Positions 56,691 through 64,000 of a stretch of DNA of 64,000 nucleotides are shown here, in pieces; within the stretch, counting starts at the first letter, position 1; every line of letters starts with the position of its first letter. A model generated the notes under the pieces. It had not been told where the DNA came from. It saw only the letters and a list, made by a program, of their open reading frames with translations, and did not search any database. Made by a program: the position numbers and the translations under genes. The stretch is taken from contig NZ_SODI01000001.1 in NCBI RefSeq assembly GCF_004365915.1, forward strand, positions 2,294,001 through 2,358,000, in the 5' to 3' direction. The DNA is from Cryobacterium psychrophilum. Its GTDB lineage: Bacteria > Actinomycetota > Actinomycetes > Actinomycetales > Microbacteriaceae.

Positions 56691-56890
56691 TTCAATGCCC
56701 GATCGGGCCGCTGGCGCGTGATGGCCAGGCCGGCTAGCGGCCGGGTTCGACAACACTCTGGCACAACCGTATAGAAACACGACGTCTTGCTGCCTGCCGT
56801 ATTGGGGCAGATAGCTCCGAGATTTTGGCGAATTTCGGTGATTCTCGCATCTATGTTTCGCAACCAACTGGGTAGGTTGACGTACTCACC

Positions 56891-56904
56891 GTTGGTTACG
56901 AGAC
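56891..56904. repeat. GAGGCAC-like motif, site 3
   Basis: GTTGGTTACGAGAC, 13 bp before the recombinase ATG; resembles the GGTTGTGAGGCAC and GTTACGAGGCAC motifs of sites 1 and 2. Possible resolution/crossover subsite (inference). Confidence 0.35.
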
Positions 56905-56916
56905 GTCAGGAGCATC

Positions 56917-57499
56917 ATGGAAAAATTGATCGGATACGCGTGAGTATCGACTCGGCAGCAGTCAACGGATCGGCAGGAGGCGGACCTTCTAGCCGCAGGC
57001 GTCCGTCGCGACGACCTCTACGTCGACCACGGCGCTTCGGGTGCTGGTGCATCGCGGCCACGCTTTGATCTCGCTCTCGACGCGCTCGAAGAAGGCGACA
57101 CGCTTCTCATAACGGCCCTCGATCGGCTCGGCCGATCGACGCAGAACATGCTCGATTTCGCTCACGGGCTGCGCGAGCGCGGCGCGGGCCTTCGCGTACT
57201 GAACCTCGGCGGGGGGAGACGTTGACACCTCGACTCCGATGGGTTCGATGCTGTTCACGATCATGGCTGCGCTGGCGCAGACGGAACACGACATCAAACG
57301 CGAGCGGGTCCTTGACTCGATCAGCCAGAGGCGTGCCGCGGGGAAGAGTCTGGGCGGGCGACCTCGCCGGGTCACAGAGAGTCAGATTCGCAGCGCAATC
57401 CGCTTGGTTGAGGGCGGCGAGCCCGCTGCCCAGGTTGCCCGCGATTCTGGGATGTCCCGCGCGACGTTTTACAGGAGATCGCGCGCTCTCGGCGAATGA
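56917..57499 (+). pseudogene. Serine recombinase (resolvase/invertase) with nonsense and frameshift mutations
   Basis: ATG at 56917 reads MEKLIGYA, then TGA where the family has Arg (GYARVS), then continues in frame VSTRQQSTDRQEADLLAAGV, the DRLGRSTQNMLD core and VLNLGG. A G6 run at 57211-57216 then shifts frame by one base; the rest (TPMGSMLFTIMAALAQTEHD, SLGGRPRRVT, and a C-terminal HTH ending RATFYRRSRALGE) continues to the TGA at 57497. The catalytic Ser of YARVS survives but the protein cannot be made whole. Confidence 0.85.
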
Positions 57500-57623
57500 G
57501 AGTTCGCGCCATTTAGCCCTGCCGTATTCCGGCCATCGCCTCTGCGATCCACTGCGGCAAGCCGTCCGTATGGTTTCAACGTCGATACAGTGGGTCATGG
57601 TCCTCGCGGCGTACGCTCAAGGC

Positions 57624-57848
57624 ATGAGTGACTTTCTGGCCGGCGCAGAACTCGGCACCCGCGTGGTCGTTCGCACGCGAATCGACGGTGGGTACACGGA
57701 TGCCCTGGGTTACCTGCGATTCGTCGGTGCGGCATCCTGCCGGGTCGAGACAAAACGCGGTCTCGTGACGCTGGCGCTCGCCGACGTCGTGGCCGCGAAA
57801 GAGGTTCCCCCGCCCCCGGCGCCGAGGGCGCGGCGACTCCCGGAGTAG
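57624..57848 (+). CDS. Small SH3-like beta-barrel protein (Rv0428c N-domain type), tentative
   Basis: 74 aa from ATG 57624. ELGTRVVVRTRIDGGYTDAL, LRFVGAASCRVETKRGLVTL and ADVVAAKEVPPPPAPR match, as I recall, the N-terminal SH3-like domain found fused to GNAT acetyltransferases of the Rv0428c type; here it is alone. 46 bp ahead of the mog gene, possibly co-transcribed. Confidence 0.6.
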   Translation: MSDFLAGAELGTRVVVRTRIDGGYTDALGYLRFVGAASCRVETKRGLVTLALADVVAAKEVPPPPAPRARRLPE

Positions 57849-57894
57849 GCACGAACGGCGGCGTGCAGTGAGGGCTGCGGGGTACTGTGAGATT

Positions 57895-58410
57895 GTGAAA
57901 ACACAGCTCAAGCTCGGGGCCGAAGTACACACGGTCGTCATCACGGTGTCCGACCGGTGTGCCCGCGGCGAACGACCAGACCTCTCCGGCCCCGCCGCCG
58001 TGACCGCCCTCGCCGATGCGGGGATTCCCTGCGGCCCGGCCCGCGTCGTGCCCGACGGTGCCGAAAGCGTCACCGGCGCCATCGCGGCGGCGCTCGCTGA
58101 CGGTGCCCGCCTCGTGATCACGAGCGGCGGCACGGGCGTGAGCGCCCGTGACCTCACCCCAGAGGGCACCTGGCCTGTGCTACGGATTGCGCTGCCCGGC
58201 ATCGCCGAGCGGCTGCGCGCGCAGAGCGCCAGCACGATCCCCACCGCGGTCCTGTCCCGTGGATTGTCGGGCGTGGCCGACTCAGCCGGAAACGCCGGCG
58301 CCCTCGTCGTGAACCTCCCCGGATCCACTGGTGGCGTGCGCGACGGCGTCGCCCTCGTTGCCCCGCTTGTGCGTCACATTCTCGACCAGCTCGACGGCGG
58401 CGACCACTGA
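57895..58410 (+). CDS. mog: Molybdopterin adenylyltransferase (MoaB/Mog)
   Basis: 171 aa from GTG 57895. MoaB/Mog fold: TVVITVSDRCARGERPDLSG, LVITSGGTGVSARDLTPEG (substrate loop) and LVVNLPGSTGGVRDGVAL. It adenylylates molybdopterin before metal insertion by MoeA. Overlaps moaE by one base. Confidence 0.87.
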   Translation: MKTQLKLGAEVHTVVITVSDRCARGERPDLSGPAAVTALADAGIPCGPARVVPDGAESVTGAIAAALADGARLVITSGGTGVSARDLTPEGTWPVLRIALPGIAERLRAQSASTIPTAVLSRGLSGVADSAGNAGALVVNLPGSTGGVRDGVALVAPLVRHILDQLDGGDH

Positions 58411-58868
58411 TGCCCGGCCCAGGGCCAACGCCGAATGAGACGGCTGCTCCCGGTTTCGCCCGGGTGACGGATGCCCCCCTCGACATCGGGGAGCACGTCG
58501 CCGCGGTGTCCACGAGCGCCTGCGGCGCGGTGGTGACGTTCATCGGTCAGGTGCGCGACCACGACCCCGACGCCGTGAACCGCGTGGTCGGGCTGGAATA
58601 CAGCGCGCACCCCGACGCGGGGCGCATCATTGGCGAGATTGCCGAACGGATGCGCGCGAAGCATCCGTTGGTGAACCTGGCGGTCAGCCACCGGATCGGC
58701 CCTCTTGAGGTGGGCGATCTGGCCCTCGTTGCCGCCGCGGCGAGTGCCCACCGGGCTGTGGCGTTCGCGGCCTGTGAGGATCTCGTGGAGACGGTGAAGG
58801 CCGACGTGCCCATTTGGAAGAAGCAGCATGAGATCGACGGCGCCACCTCCTGGGTGGGGCTGGTCTAG
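58410..58868 (+). CDS. moaE: Molybdopterin synthase catalytic subunit MoaE
   Basis: 152 aa. MoaE signatures: TFIGQVRDHDPD, LEYSAHPDAG, VSHRIGPLEVGDLALV and VPIWKKQHEIDGATSWV with the active Lys pair. Adds dithiolene sulfur delivered by MoaD to precursor Z. An N-terminal extension of about 20 residues is extra. Confidence 0.92.
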   Translation: MPGPGPTPNETAAPGFARVTDAPLDIGEHVAAVSTSACGAVVTFIGQVRDHDPDAVNRVVGLEYSAHPDAGRIIGEIAERMRAKHPLVNLAVSHRIGPLEVGDLALVAAAASAHRAVAFAACEDLVETVKADVPIWKKQHEIDGATSWVGLV

Positions 58869-58897
58869 GGCTGGGAGCGGAGGCGGCGCAGGGGGTC

Positions 58898-59137
58898 CTA
58901 GCCGCCGGCGAAGGGGGGCAGCACGTCAACGGAATCGGTCTCGGCGAGGTGCGCCGCGTCATCCGTGGCCCGTGAGCCGTTGACGAGAAGTGAGCAGAGG
59001 CCGAGAACGCGGGCGAATTCGGGTCCGTAGCGCTGCACGAGCGCGGCCCGCAGCTCGCCGATCGTGCCGGCGTTGACGTTCGCACCGTCGGCGTCGGCGG
59101 CCTCGGCGGCTCCGGCGAAGAATCGTATGGTGGCCAT
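58898..59137 (-). CDS. moaD: Molybdopterin synthase sulfur carrier MoaD
   Basis: 79 aa ubiquitin-like protein ending in the essential Gly-Gly (VLPPFAGG), which is thiocarboxylated through MoeB. Convergent with moaE; its ATG overlaps the DUF6457 stop by one base. Confidence 0.9.
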   Translation of the reverse strand: MATIRFFAGAAEAADADGANVNAGTIGELRAALVQRYGPEFARVLGLCSLLVNGSRATDDAAHLAETDSVDVLPPFAGG

Positions 59138-59412
59138 CAGAGCTTTTCCGGCGTCCAGGAGAGGGCCAGCTCGGTAGCCGATGCGCAGGCCGCCGCGATG
59201 TCGTCGCGGCTGCCACCGTTTCGTGCGGCAGCGAGGCCAACCAGGAACGTGCTCAGCGGCGCGGCCGGGCGAGCCACGTTGTGGGCAACGTCACGGGCCA
59301 CGTCGAGCAGGGTGGCGACGGGAACATCGGCCGGGTCGAGCCCGAGCTCCTCGGCGAGGGCCACGAGCCATTCGTCGAGCGCCTCGGGGGCAAGTGGGGC
59401 GGGTTTCGTCAT
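59137..59412 (-). CDS. DUF6457-type protein of the Moco cluster
   Basis: 91 aa from ATG 59412 (MTKPAPLAPEALDEWL). Helical, with LGLDPADVPVATLLDVARDV and AHNVARPAAPLSTFLVGLAA, the pattern I recall for DUF6457. Overlaps mobA (4 nt) and moaD (1 nt), so probably acts with molybdopterin guanylylation. Function unknown. Confidence 0.75.
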   Translation of the reverse strand: MTKPAPLAPEALDEWLVALAEELGLDPADVPVATLLDVARDVAHNVARPAAPLSTFLVGLAAARNGGSRDDIAAACASATELALSWTPEKL

Positions 59413-60056
59413 TCTGCGGTTCTCCCTGCGCTGTCGGTCGCGCTGGTCAACCGCGCGGCGCTCTCCGAAACATCCTGCCATGTGTCCACGTCGGTTGCCG
59501 CCCCGGTGTGATCAAGGATGCCGTGAAGCGCGAGTGAACCCACCAGCTGGCGCATGCTGGCCCCCCGCGCCCGTGCACCCAGGCGGTGCATGGCCGGGCG
59601 CAGGGCGTCGTTCCGATACGCTGCCGTGAGCCACTGGGCGTGGCCCTCGGCATCGATGAGGTGCAGGCCCTCAACGGCGGGCGAGAGCGTAGGGTCGGCC
59701 AGGGTCGCCAGCAGCGTGCGGGCGGCATCCGCTGCCCAGGGCAGATCGCAGGCGAGCAGGAGGAACCAGTCGGGAGGATTCGAGGGGTCGAGTGCGTCAA
59801 GGCCCGCCGAGATACCCGCCACGGGGCCGCCAAAAGGCGGATCTTCGAGCGCCCAGAGCGCCTGGGCGTCGCCGGCCGCGGCGTGAGCGGCCGGGGGACC
59901 CACGATCACGGTATGTCGCACGAACTCGCGCGCGTCGAGCACCCGAGAGAGCAGCGTACGGCCCGCAACCTCGACCGCGGGCTTCACCGCTCCACCGAGT
60001 CTGCTGCCGCGTCCGCCCGCGAGCACGATCAGGTCGACGCTGGGTGCGTCGTTCAT
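59409..60056 (-). CDS. mobA: Molybdenum cofactor guanylyltransferase MobA
   Basis: 215 aa. Nucleotidyltransferase motif VLAGGRGSRLGGAVKPAVEV (here with Ala-Val before Lys), the FLLLACDLPWA metal site. Links GMP to molybdopterin for DMSO-reductase-type enzymes. Upstream of DUF6457 and moaD in one unit. Confidence 0.88.
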   Translation of the reverse strand: MNDAPSVDLIVLAGGRGSRLGGAVKPAVEVAGRTLLSRVLDAREFVRHTVIVGPPAAHAAAGDAQALWALEDPPFGGPVAGISAGLDALDPSNPPDWFLLLACDLPWAADAARTLLATLADPTLSPAVEGLHLIDAEGHAQWLTAAYRNDALRPAMHRLGARARGASMRQLVGSLALHGILDHTGAATDVDTWQDVSESAARLTSATDSAGRTAE

Positions 60057-60184
60057 CGGCGTGGAACGTTCGTGAGCGGGGCCCGCCGCCGAGCGTGCGG
60101 GTGCGTCCCCGGCGACAAGGCGCCCGGCTGATGGCGGCAGCCGACCATGGTGGTACGGTGCGGCGGCGCGAGTGCGGGCATGCG

Positions 60185-60697
60185 CTACTCGCCTGCGCGG
60201 TGCCAGTCGCCTGACTTGCCGCCGGTTTTGGCGAGCAGGCGCACGTTTTCGATCGTGACGGACTTGTCGAGGCCCTTGACCATGTCAACCACGGCGAGGG
60301 CGGCGACGGACACGGCCGTCAGGGCCTCCATCTCCACGCCCGTGCGATCGGCGGTGCGCACCGTGGCTGTGATGTCGACGCCCGTATCGCCCACGACGAG
60401 GTCGACGACGGCGCCATGCACGCCGATCACGTGAGCGAGGGGCAGCAGGTCAGGGGTCTTCTTGGCGCCCTGAATACCGGCAATGCGGGCAACGGCGAGC
60501 ACGTCGCCCTTGGGCGCCGTGCCGTCGCGGAGCGCTGCGATGACTTTCTCGCCACAGCGAACGAAGCCGGCGGCGGTGGCGCTGCGAACGGTGGGCTTCT
60601 TCTCGGTGACGTCGACCATACGGGCCTGGCCCGTGGCATCCAGGTGGGTGAAGGGCTGGGGGGCCGCGGAGGGCGTCCCGTCGGCGGCAGGGTTCAT
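60185..60697 (-). CDS. moaC: Cyclic pyranopterin monophosphate synthase MoaC
   Basis: 170 aa. [20 protein letters not shown] start, [18 protein letters not shown] and [20 protein letters not shown], all MoaC hallmarks; Lys in TEKK and the active DMVKGLDK loop present. Completes precursor Z with MoaA, whose gene is not in the window. Overlaps moeA by 4 nt. Confidence 0.93.
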   Translation of the reverse strand: MNPAADGTPSAAPQPFTHLDATGQARMVDVTEKKPTVRSATAAGFVRCGEKVIAALRDGTAPKGDVLAVARIAGIQGAKKTPDLLPLAHVIGVHGAVVDLVVGDTGVDITATVRTADRTGVEMEALTAVSVAALAVVDMVKGLDKSVTIENVRLLAKTGGKSGDWHRAGE

Positions 60698-62094
60698 GAT
60701 GTCAGCATGACAGTCACGAGGTCACCGTCGCTAATCTGAGTCGAACTTTCCGAAACGATTGCCAGCCCGGTCGCCTGGCCGAGTCCAGCCACGAGGTGTG
60801 ATCCGGAGCCGCCGGCCGCGGCCGGGCGCACGAGGGTGCGTTCGCCGTCGCGGTCGATGATCACGGGCATGTACTGCGCGCGTCCGGGAGGCGAGCGCCA
60901 GCCCCGGTCGACGGTTGCGGTGATGGTCGGGCGGTGCAGGTCGGTGCGTCCAAGCATCCGGCGCAGGGCCGGGCGCACGAAGACCTCGAAGGACACGTAA
61001 GCGCTCACCGGGTTGCCGGGTAGCGCAAAGATGACCGGACCGGGGCGGGCCGGTCTGCCGGGCGTTGCCGAGGGATCATCATTCAGCTCGCCCGCTGGGT
61101 CGGGTGCGCTGCCGTTTGCGGAGTCGGCGGGCATCGGCCAGCGGCCGAAACCCTGCGGCTTGCCCGGTTGCATCTTCACCGGTCCGAATCGAACGGTGCC
61201 GAGCGGGGCGAGCACGGCCTTCACGACGTCGTAGGCGCCCACGCTCACACCCCCGGAAAGCACGATCGCGTCGACCGTTTCGGCCAGTGACGACAGGAGT
61301 TCCCGCAGCGTGCGCTCATCGTCGGGAACCGCGCCAACGCGAATGGGGATGCCGCCGGCCTCGGCAACGGCTGCGGCGAGGAGAAAGGAGTTCGAATCGG
61401 GAATCTGCCCGCGCCGGGTGGAATCACCGGGAGTCACGAGCTCGCTCCCCGTGGAGATCACGGCTACCCGGGGCGCCGGGTGGGCGAGGACGACGGACGT
61501 CCCGGCGCTCGCCGCCGCCGCTATCCGCGTGGGCCAGAGCACCGATCCAGCATGCAGCACCGTGTCGCCGGCGTGCGCGTCTTCGCCGGCGCGACGAATG
61601 TGCGCGTGCTCCTTGGGAGCAACGGTGATGGTGACCCACTCGGTCCCTTGGTCGGTGCCTTCGATCGGAACGATCGCGTCCGCCCCATCGGGCAGCGGCG
61701 CCCCGGTCATGATGCGTGCCGTTCGGCCGGGTTCGATGAAGGGGTTCTCGGCGGTACCGGCGGCGAGGTCGGCGATCACGGGCAGCGTGATCGGGTTCGT
61801 GGGGCTCGCGAGCAGCACGTCAGCGCGACGCACGGCGTAGCCGTCCATCGCCGAATTGTCGAAGGGGGGAGTTGCGGTGGCGCTGTGGATGTCTTCGGCG
61901 AGCACCAGCCCACGCACGTCGTCGAGCGACACCTGCGTGGGCGCCAACACATGGCACTCGGCGAGCACGGCCGCCAGCTGCTCGGCCACGGTGCGAGCGG
62001 ATACCGGTGGCGCACAGGCATCAGCCGCCCGGTCATGCCCGTGCGTGTCTCCCGTGGGCCGAGGGGCGCCCGGCAGGAGTGGGAAGTCGGCCAC
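60694..62094 (-). CDS. moeA: Molybdopterin molybdenumtransferase MoeA
   Basis: 466 aa. MoeA/gephyrin fold: [61 protein letters not shown] and [18 protein letters not shown]. Inserts molybdate into adenylylated molybdopterin. A polar insertion (about 350-375) before the PGNPVS motif is unusual. Confidence 0.93.
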   Translation of the reverse strand: MADFPLLPGAPRPTGDTHGHDRAADACAPPVSARTVAEQLAAVLAECHVLAPTQVSLDDVRGLVLAEDIHSATATPPFDNSAMDGYAVRRADVLLASPTNPITLPVIADLAAGTAENPFIEPGRTARIMTGAPLPDGADAIVPIEGTDQGTEWVTITVAPKEHAHIRRAGEDAHAGDTVLHAGSVLWPTRIAAAASAGTSVVLAHPAPRVAVISTGSELVTPGDSTRRGQIPDSNSFLLAAAVAEAGGIPIRVGAVPDDERTLRELLSSLAETVDAIVLSGGVSVGAYDVVKAVLAPLGTVRFGPVKMQPGKPQGFGRWPMPADSANGSAPDPAGELNDDPSATPGRPARPGPVIFALPGNPVSAYVSFEVFVRPALRRMLGRTDLHRPTITATVDRGWRSPPGRAQYMPVIIDRDGERTLVRPAAAGGSGSHLVAGLGQATGLAIVSESSTQISDGDLVTVMLTS

Positions 62095-62097
62095 GTG

Positions 62098-63261
62098 CTA
62101 CGTCGCGTCCGCGGCGACAGCGGCGGCGTCGTTCCACGCCACGATCCCCCCGGTGAGTACGCACACATCCGTGAACCCGGCCTCACGCAGCGCGATCGCC
62201 GCCCGGTTTGCGCGCGTCCCCGTATGGCAGTGCACGACGAGGGGCAGGTCGCGGGGGAGCGACGCCTGGCCCTGGGCGGTCAGGATGCTGTCGAGCGGCA
62301 GGAGTCGGGCATCCGGAATCGCCGTTTCGGCATGCTCACTGGGCTCGCGCACATCGACCACGAGAAAGTCGTCGAGGCCCGCGGACCGGGCGGCGAGCCG
62401 TGCCACCAGCTCCGGCGTCGTGATTTCGGGCACGCCGCTCGCCTCGGGAACGGGCGATTCGCCGGGCAGTGGGGCCGCGGCGATTCCGGTGCCCACGAGC
62501 GGCACCTCGCTGAATCGTCCGGAGAGTGCGTCGATCACGAGCACCCGTCCGATCAGGGGGGAGCCGATGCCCGTGACGAGTTTGATGGTCTCGGTCGCCA
62601 TGAGCGAGCCCACCTGGCCGCACAGGGCGCCGAGCACTCCCGCGTCGGCGCAGTTGGGCACCTCTCCCTCGGCGGGCGGGGTCGGGAACAGGTCACGCAG
62701 GTGCACGCCGGTGATACCGCTCCCGGCGGGCGGGTTGGCCCAGAACACGGTGAGTTGGGCGTCGAAACGCAGAACGGATGCCCATACGAGTGGAATCCCG
62801 AGCGCCGCGCAGGTGTCGTTCACGAGGAACCTGGTGGGGAAGTTGTCGGTGCCGTCGATGATCACGTCGTAATTGCCCAGGATGGCGGCGGCGTTCTGGG
62901 CCACCAGGCGTTCGCTGTGCTGGATCACGGTGGCTTCGGGGGCGATGCGGGCGATGGCCTCCGCGGCGCTGGCGACCTTGGGACGCCCGACGTCGGTGAC
63001 GCCGTGCACGATTTGGCGCTGCAGATTGCTCGGCTCCACGTCGTCGTCGTCGACGATGCCGATGGTGCCCACGCCGGCCGCAGCCAGGTAGAGGAGCGCG
63101 GGCGATCCGAGCCCGCCCGCGCCGAGCACGAGGATGCGCGCGTTCGCCAGTCGGCGCTGACCGAGTTCGTTGAGCTGGGGCAGGCGCCGCTGGCGGGCGG
63201 TGCGAACGGATTCGGCGGCGCTGAGCCGGTCAACGGGCTCGACGAGAGGGGGGATAGCCAT
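62098..63261 (-). CDS. moeB: MoaD adenylyltransferase with rhodanese domain (MoeB/MOCS3-type)
   Basis: 387 aa from ATG 63261 (MAIPPLVEPVDRLS). E1-like fold: ILVLGAGGLGSPALLYLAAAG, DDVEPSNLQRQIVHG, DGTDNFPTRFLVND; C-terminal rhodanese (about 295-387) with active Cys in VVHCHTGTRANRAA. It adenylates the MoaD C-terminal Gly and its rhodanese can supply sulfur. Three bases from moeA. Confidence 0.92.
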   Translation of the reverse strand: MAIPPLVEPVDRLSAAESVRTARQRRLPQLNELGQRRLANARILVLGAGGLGSPALLYLAAAGVGTIGIVDDDDVEPSNLQRQIVHGVTDVGRPKVASAAEAIARIAPEATVIQHSERLVAQNAAAILGNYDVIIDGTDNFPTRFLVNDTCAALGIPLVWASVLRFDAQLTVFWANPPAGSGITGVHLRDLFPTPPAEGEVPNCADAGVLGALCGQVGSLMATETIKLVTGIGSPLIGRVLVIDALSGRFSEVPLVGTGIAAAPLPGESPVPEASGVPEITTPELVARLAARSAGLDDFLVVDVREPSEHAETAIPDARLLPLDSILTAQGQASLPRDLPLVVHCHTGTRANRAAIALREAGFTDVCVLTGGIVAWNDAAAVAADAT

Positions 63262-63438
63262 GGTGTTAAGGCTAGGCGGTGTTTGCGCCGCGTGCGACCG
63301 GGAGCCAAACCGTGGCGGTCGTCGCTCCTTCCCGCGCCGCGCAGGGGTATTTTCTACGCCGGCGGCGTGTGGTCGCCATGCGCGAAGGCGGGAAGAAATC
63401 CAGTAAAGCGACGCAGATGCGGTGATAATATGCACAGT

Positions 63439-63843
63439 ATGGCTCAGTATCGAATCAGTGAGGCGGCCCAGCTCCTGGGCGTCAGTGATGACACCGTGCG
63501 TCGCTGGGTTGATGCCGGTCGAATGGATGCCGCGGTGGATTCCGCCGGTCGTCTCGCGATTGACGGCGCCCAACTCGCCGCCTTCGCAGTGGAACAGGCG
63601 AGCGCACTTGCCGACCCTTCCCTCGTGGGGCGCAGTGCTCGCAATCGTTTTGTGGGAATCGTGACCGCGATCACCATGGACACCGTCATGGCCCAGGTCG
63701 AGTTGCAGTGCGGTGCGCACCGCGTGGTCTCGCTCATGTCGAGCGAGGCCGTGCGTGAGCTCGGCCTCGAAATCGGCTCGCTCAGCGTGGCCGTGATCAA
63801 GGCCACGAACGTGATCGTCGAAACCCCGGCCCGCCCGGCATGA
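63439..63843 (+). CDS. Molybdate-responsive HTH-Mop protein
   Basis: 134 aa from ATG 63439. MerR/excisionase-like HTH (YRISEAAQLLGVSDDTVRRW), then a Mop/TOBE domain (ARNRFVGIVTAITMDTVMAQ, TSEAVRELGL-like region as SSEAVRELGLEIGSLSVAVI) that binds molybdate. A GATAAT box 9 bp ahead (63424-63429) suggests a leaderless transcript starting at or near the ATG; ATG 63430 is also in frame. Overlaps modA by 4 nt; likely regulates molybdate uptake. Confidence 0.85.
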   Translation: MAQYRISEAAQLLGVSDDTVRRWVDAGRMDAAVDSAGRLAIDGAQLAAFAVEQASALADPSLVGRSARNRFVGIVTAITMDTVMAQVELQCGAHRVVSLMSSEAVRELGLEIGSLSVAVIKATNVIVETPARPA

Positions 63844-64000
63844 GAGCGCGCCTGGTCCTTGCTGCCACGCTGATCGTGGCCCTCGCCGGCTGCGCGAGTA
63901 CGCCGGTTGCCCGGCCGTCCGGCACGAACGACCTTCACGGATCGGTCATCGTGTTCGCCGCGGCCTCGCTCACGGCCCCCTTCACCCTGATGAAGGCCGC
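63840..64000 (+). CDS. modA: Molybdate-binding lipoprotein ModA, N-terminal part
   Basis: Truncated by the window end; 53 codons visible. Signal peptide RLVLAATLIVALAGC with lipobox LAGC (Cys about 18), then GSVIVFAAASLTAPFTLMKA, the ModA start of the mature fold with its Ser/Ala anion-binding loop. Captures molybdate outside the membrane; follows the HTH-Mop gene with a 4-nt overlap. Confidence 0.88.
   Translation, partial: MRARLVLAATLIVALAGCASTPVARPSGTNDLHGSVIVFAAASLTAPFTLMKA

Noticed and set aside
61480..63429. Long plus-strand frame leading into the HTH-Mop gene
   Set aside because: Antisense to moeA/moeB; only the part from 63430/63439 onward matches a known fold.

Overview
The window is about 64 kb of high-GC DNA with dense, often 4-nt-overlapping genes on both strands. 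It most likely comes from an actinobacterium of the Microbacteriaceae type; a Cryobacterium-like genus is only a guess. The reasons are a class Ib nrdF end, a 13E12-type DUF222/HNH gene, a DevR/DosR-like response regulator, an Eis-type acetyltransferase and pervasive GC-rich codon use. I saw no tRNA, rRNA or CRISPR array.

Layout. 1-4353: 3' end of nrdF, a small basic protein, a frameshifted DUF1801 gene, a DUF222/HNH gene, a universal stress protein (Usp), then a mosaic of fragments that includes a second copy of the last 40 bp of nrdF. 4354-7547: a 2-oxoacid dehydrogenase E1 alpha/beta pair with a free lipoyl-domain protein and an IclR regulator. 7783-14494: a Nudix gene, a ZIP-transporter remnant, an amino-acid-type ABC importer operon with a D-2-hydroxyacid dehydrogenase, a divergent ThDP-dependent decarboxylase and a GntR regulator. 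14573-20014: an alcohol dehydrogenase remnant, then a choline-to-betaine operon (BCCT transporter, BetB, BetA). 20011-23492: an MBL hydrolase, a Nudix gene and an intact IS1182-like element inserted at the stop codon of a secreted-protein gene.

24407-31225 is a stress and copper block: two more Usps, a zinc alcohol dehydrogenase, a DevR-like regulator, then csoR, copZ and copA around a CsoR operator. 31431-34105 is a metNIQ methionine importer. 34348-36613 is a persulfide-handling operon (CoA-disulfide-reductase-like flavoprotein fused to rhodanese, a second rhodanese, a CstR-like repressor). 37311-38207 is a fluoride riboswitch with two crcB genes. 38202-52251 is mostly core-type: CHY zinc finger, DsbA-like protein, Eis, epimerase, aldo/keto reductase, ROK regulator, two MFS pumps, PAP2 phosphatase, GNAT, KtrB/KtrA potassium uptake, DUF427.

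52423-57499 is an accessory, decaying patch: SdpI-like protein, a broken CPBP protease gene, a Phd/RelE toxin-antitoxin pair with a palindromic operator, a lipoprotein, an XRE-2TM protein, structured non-coding DNA and a broken serine recombinase. 57895-64000 is a molybdenum cofactor cluster (mog, moaE, moaD, DUF6457, mobA, moaC, moeA, moeB), a Mop-type regulator and the start of modA.

The strongest leads are: (i) nrdF tail duplication bracketing 3.8 kb of accessory DNA; (ii) a 70-bp repeat shared between that mosaic and the betT leader, where it sits beside an alcohol dehydrogenase remnant; (iii) two DosR-like boxes at identical distance from two paralogous usp genes, one of them inside a divergent usp/adh promoter close to an orphan DevR-like regulator; and (iv) recurring GAGGCAC-type motifs near the dead recombinase.
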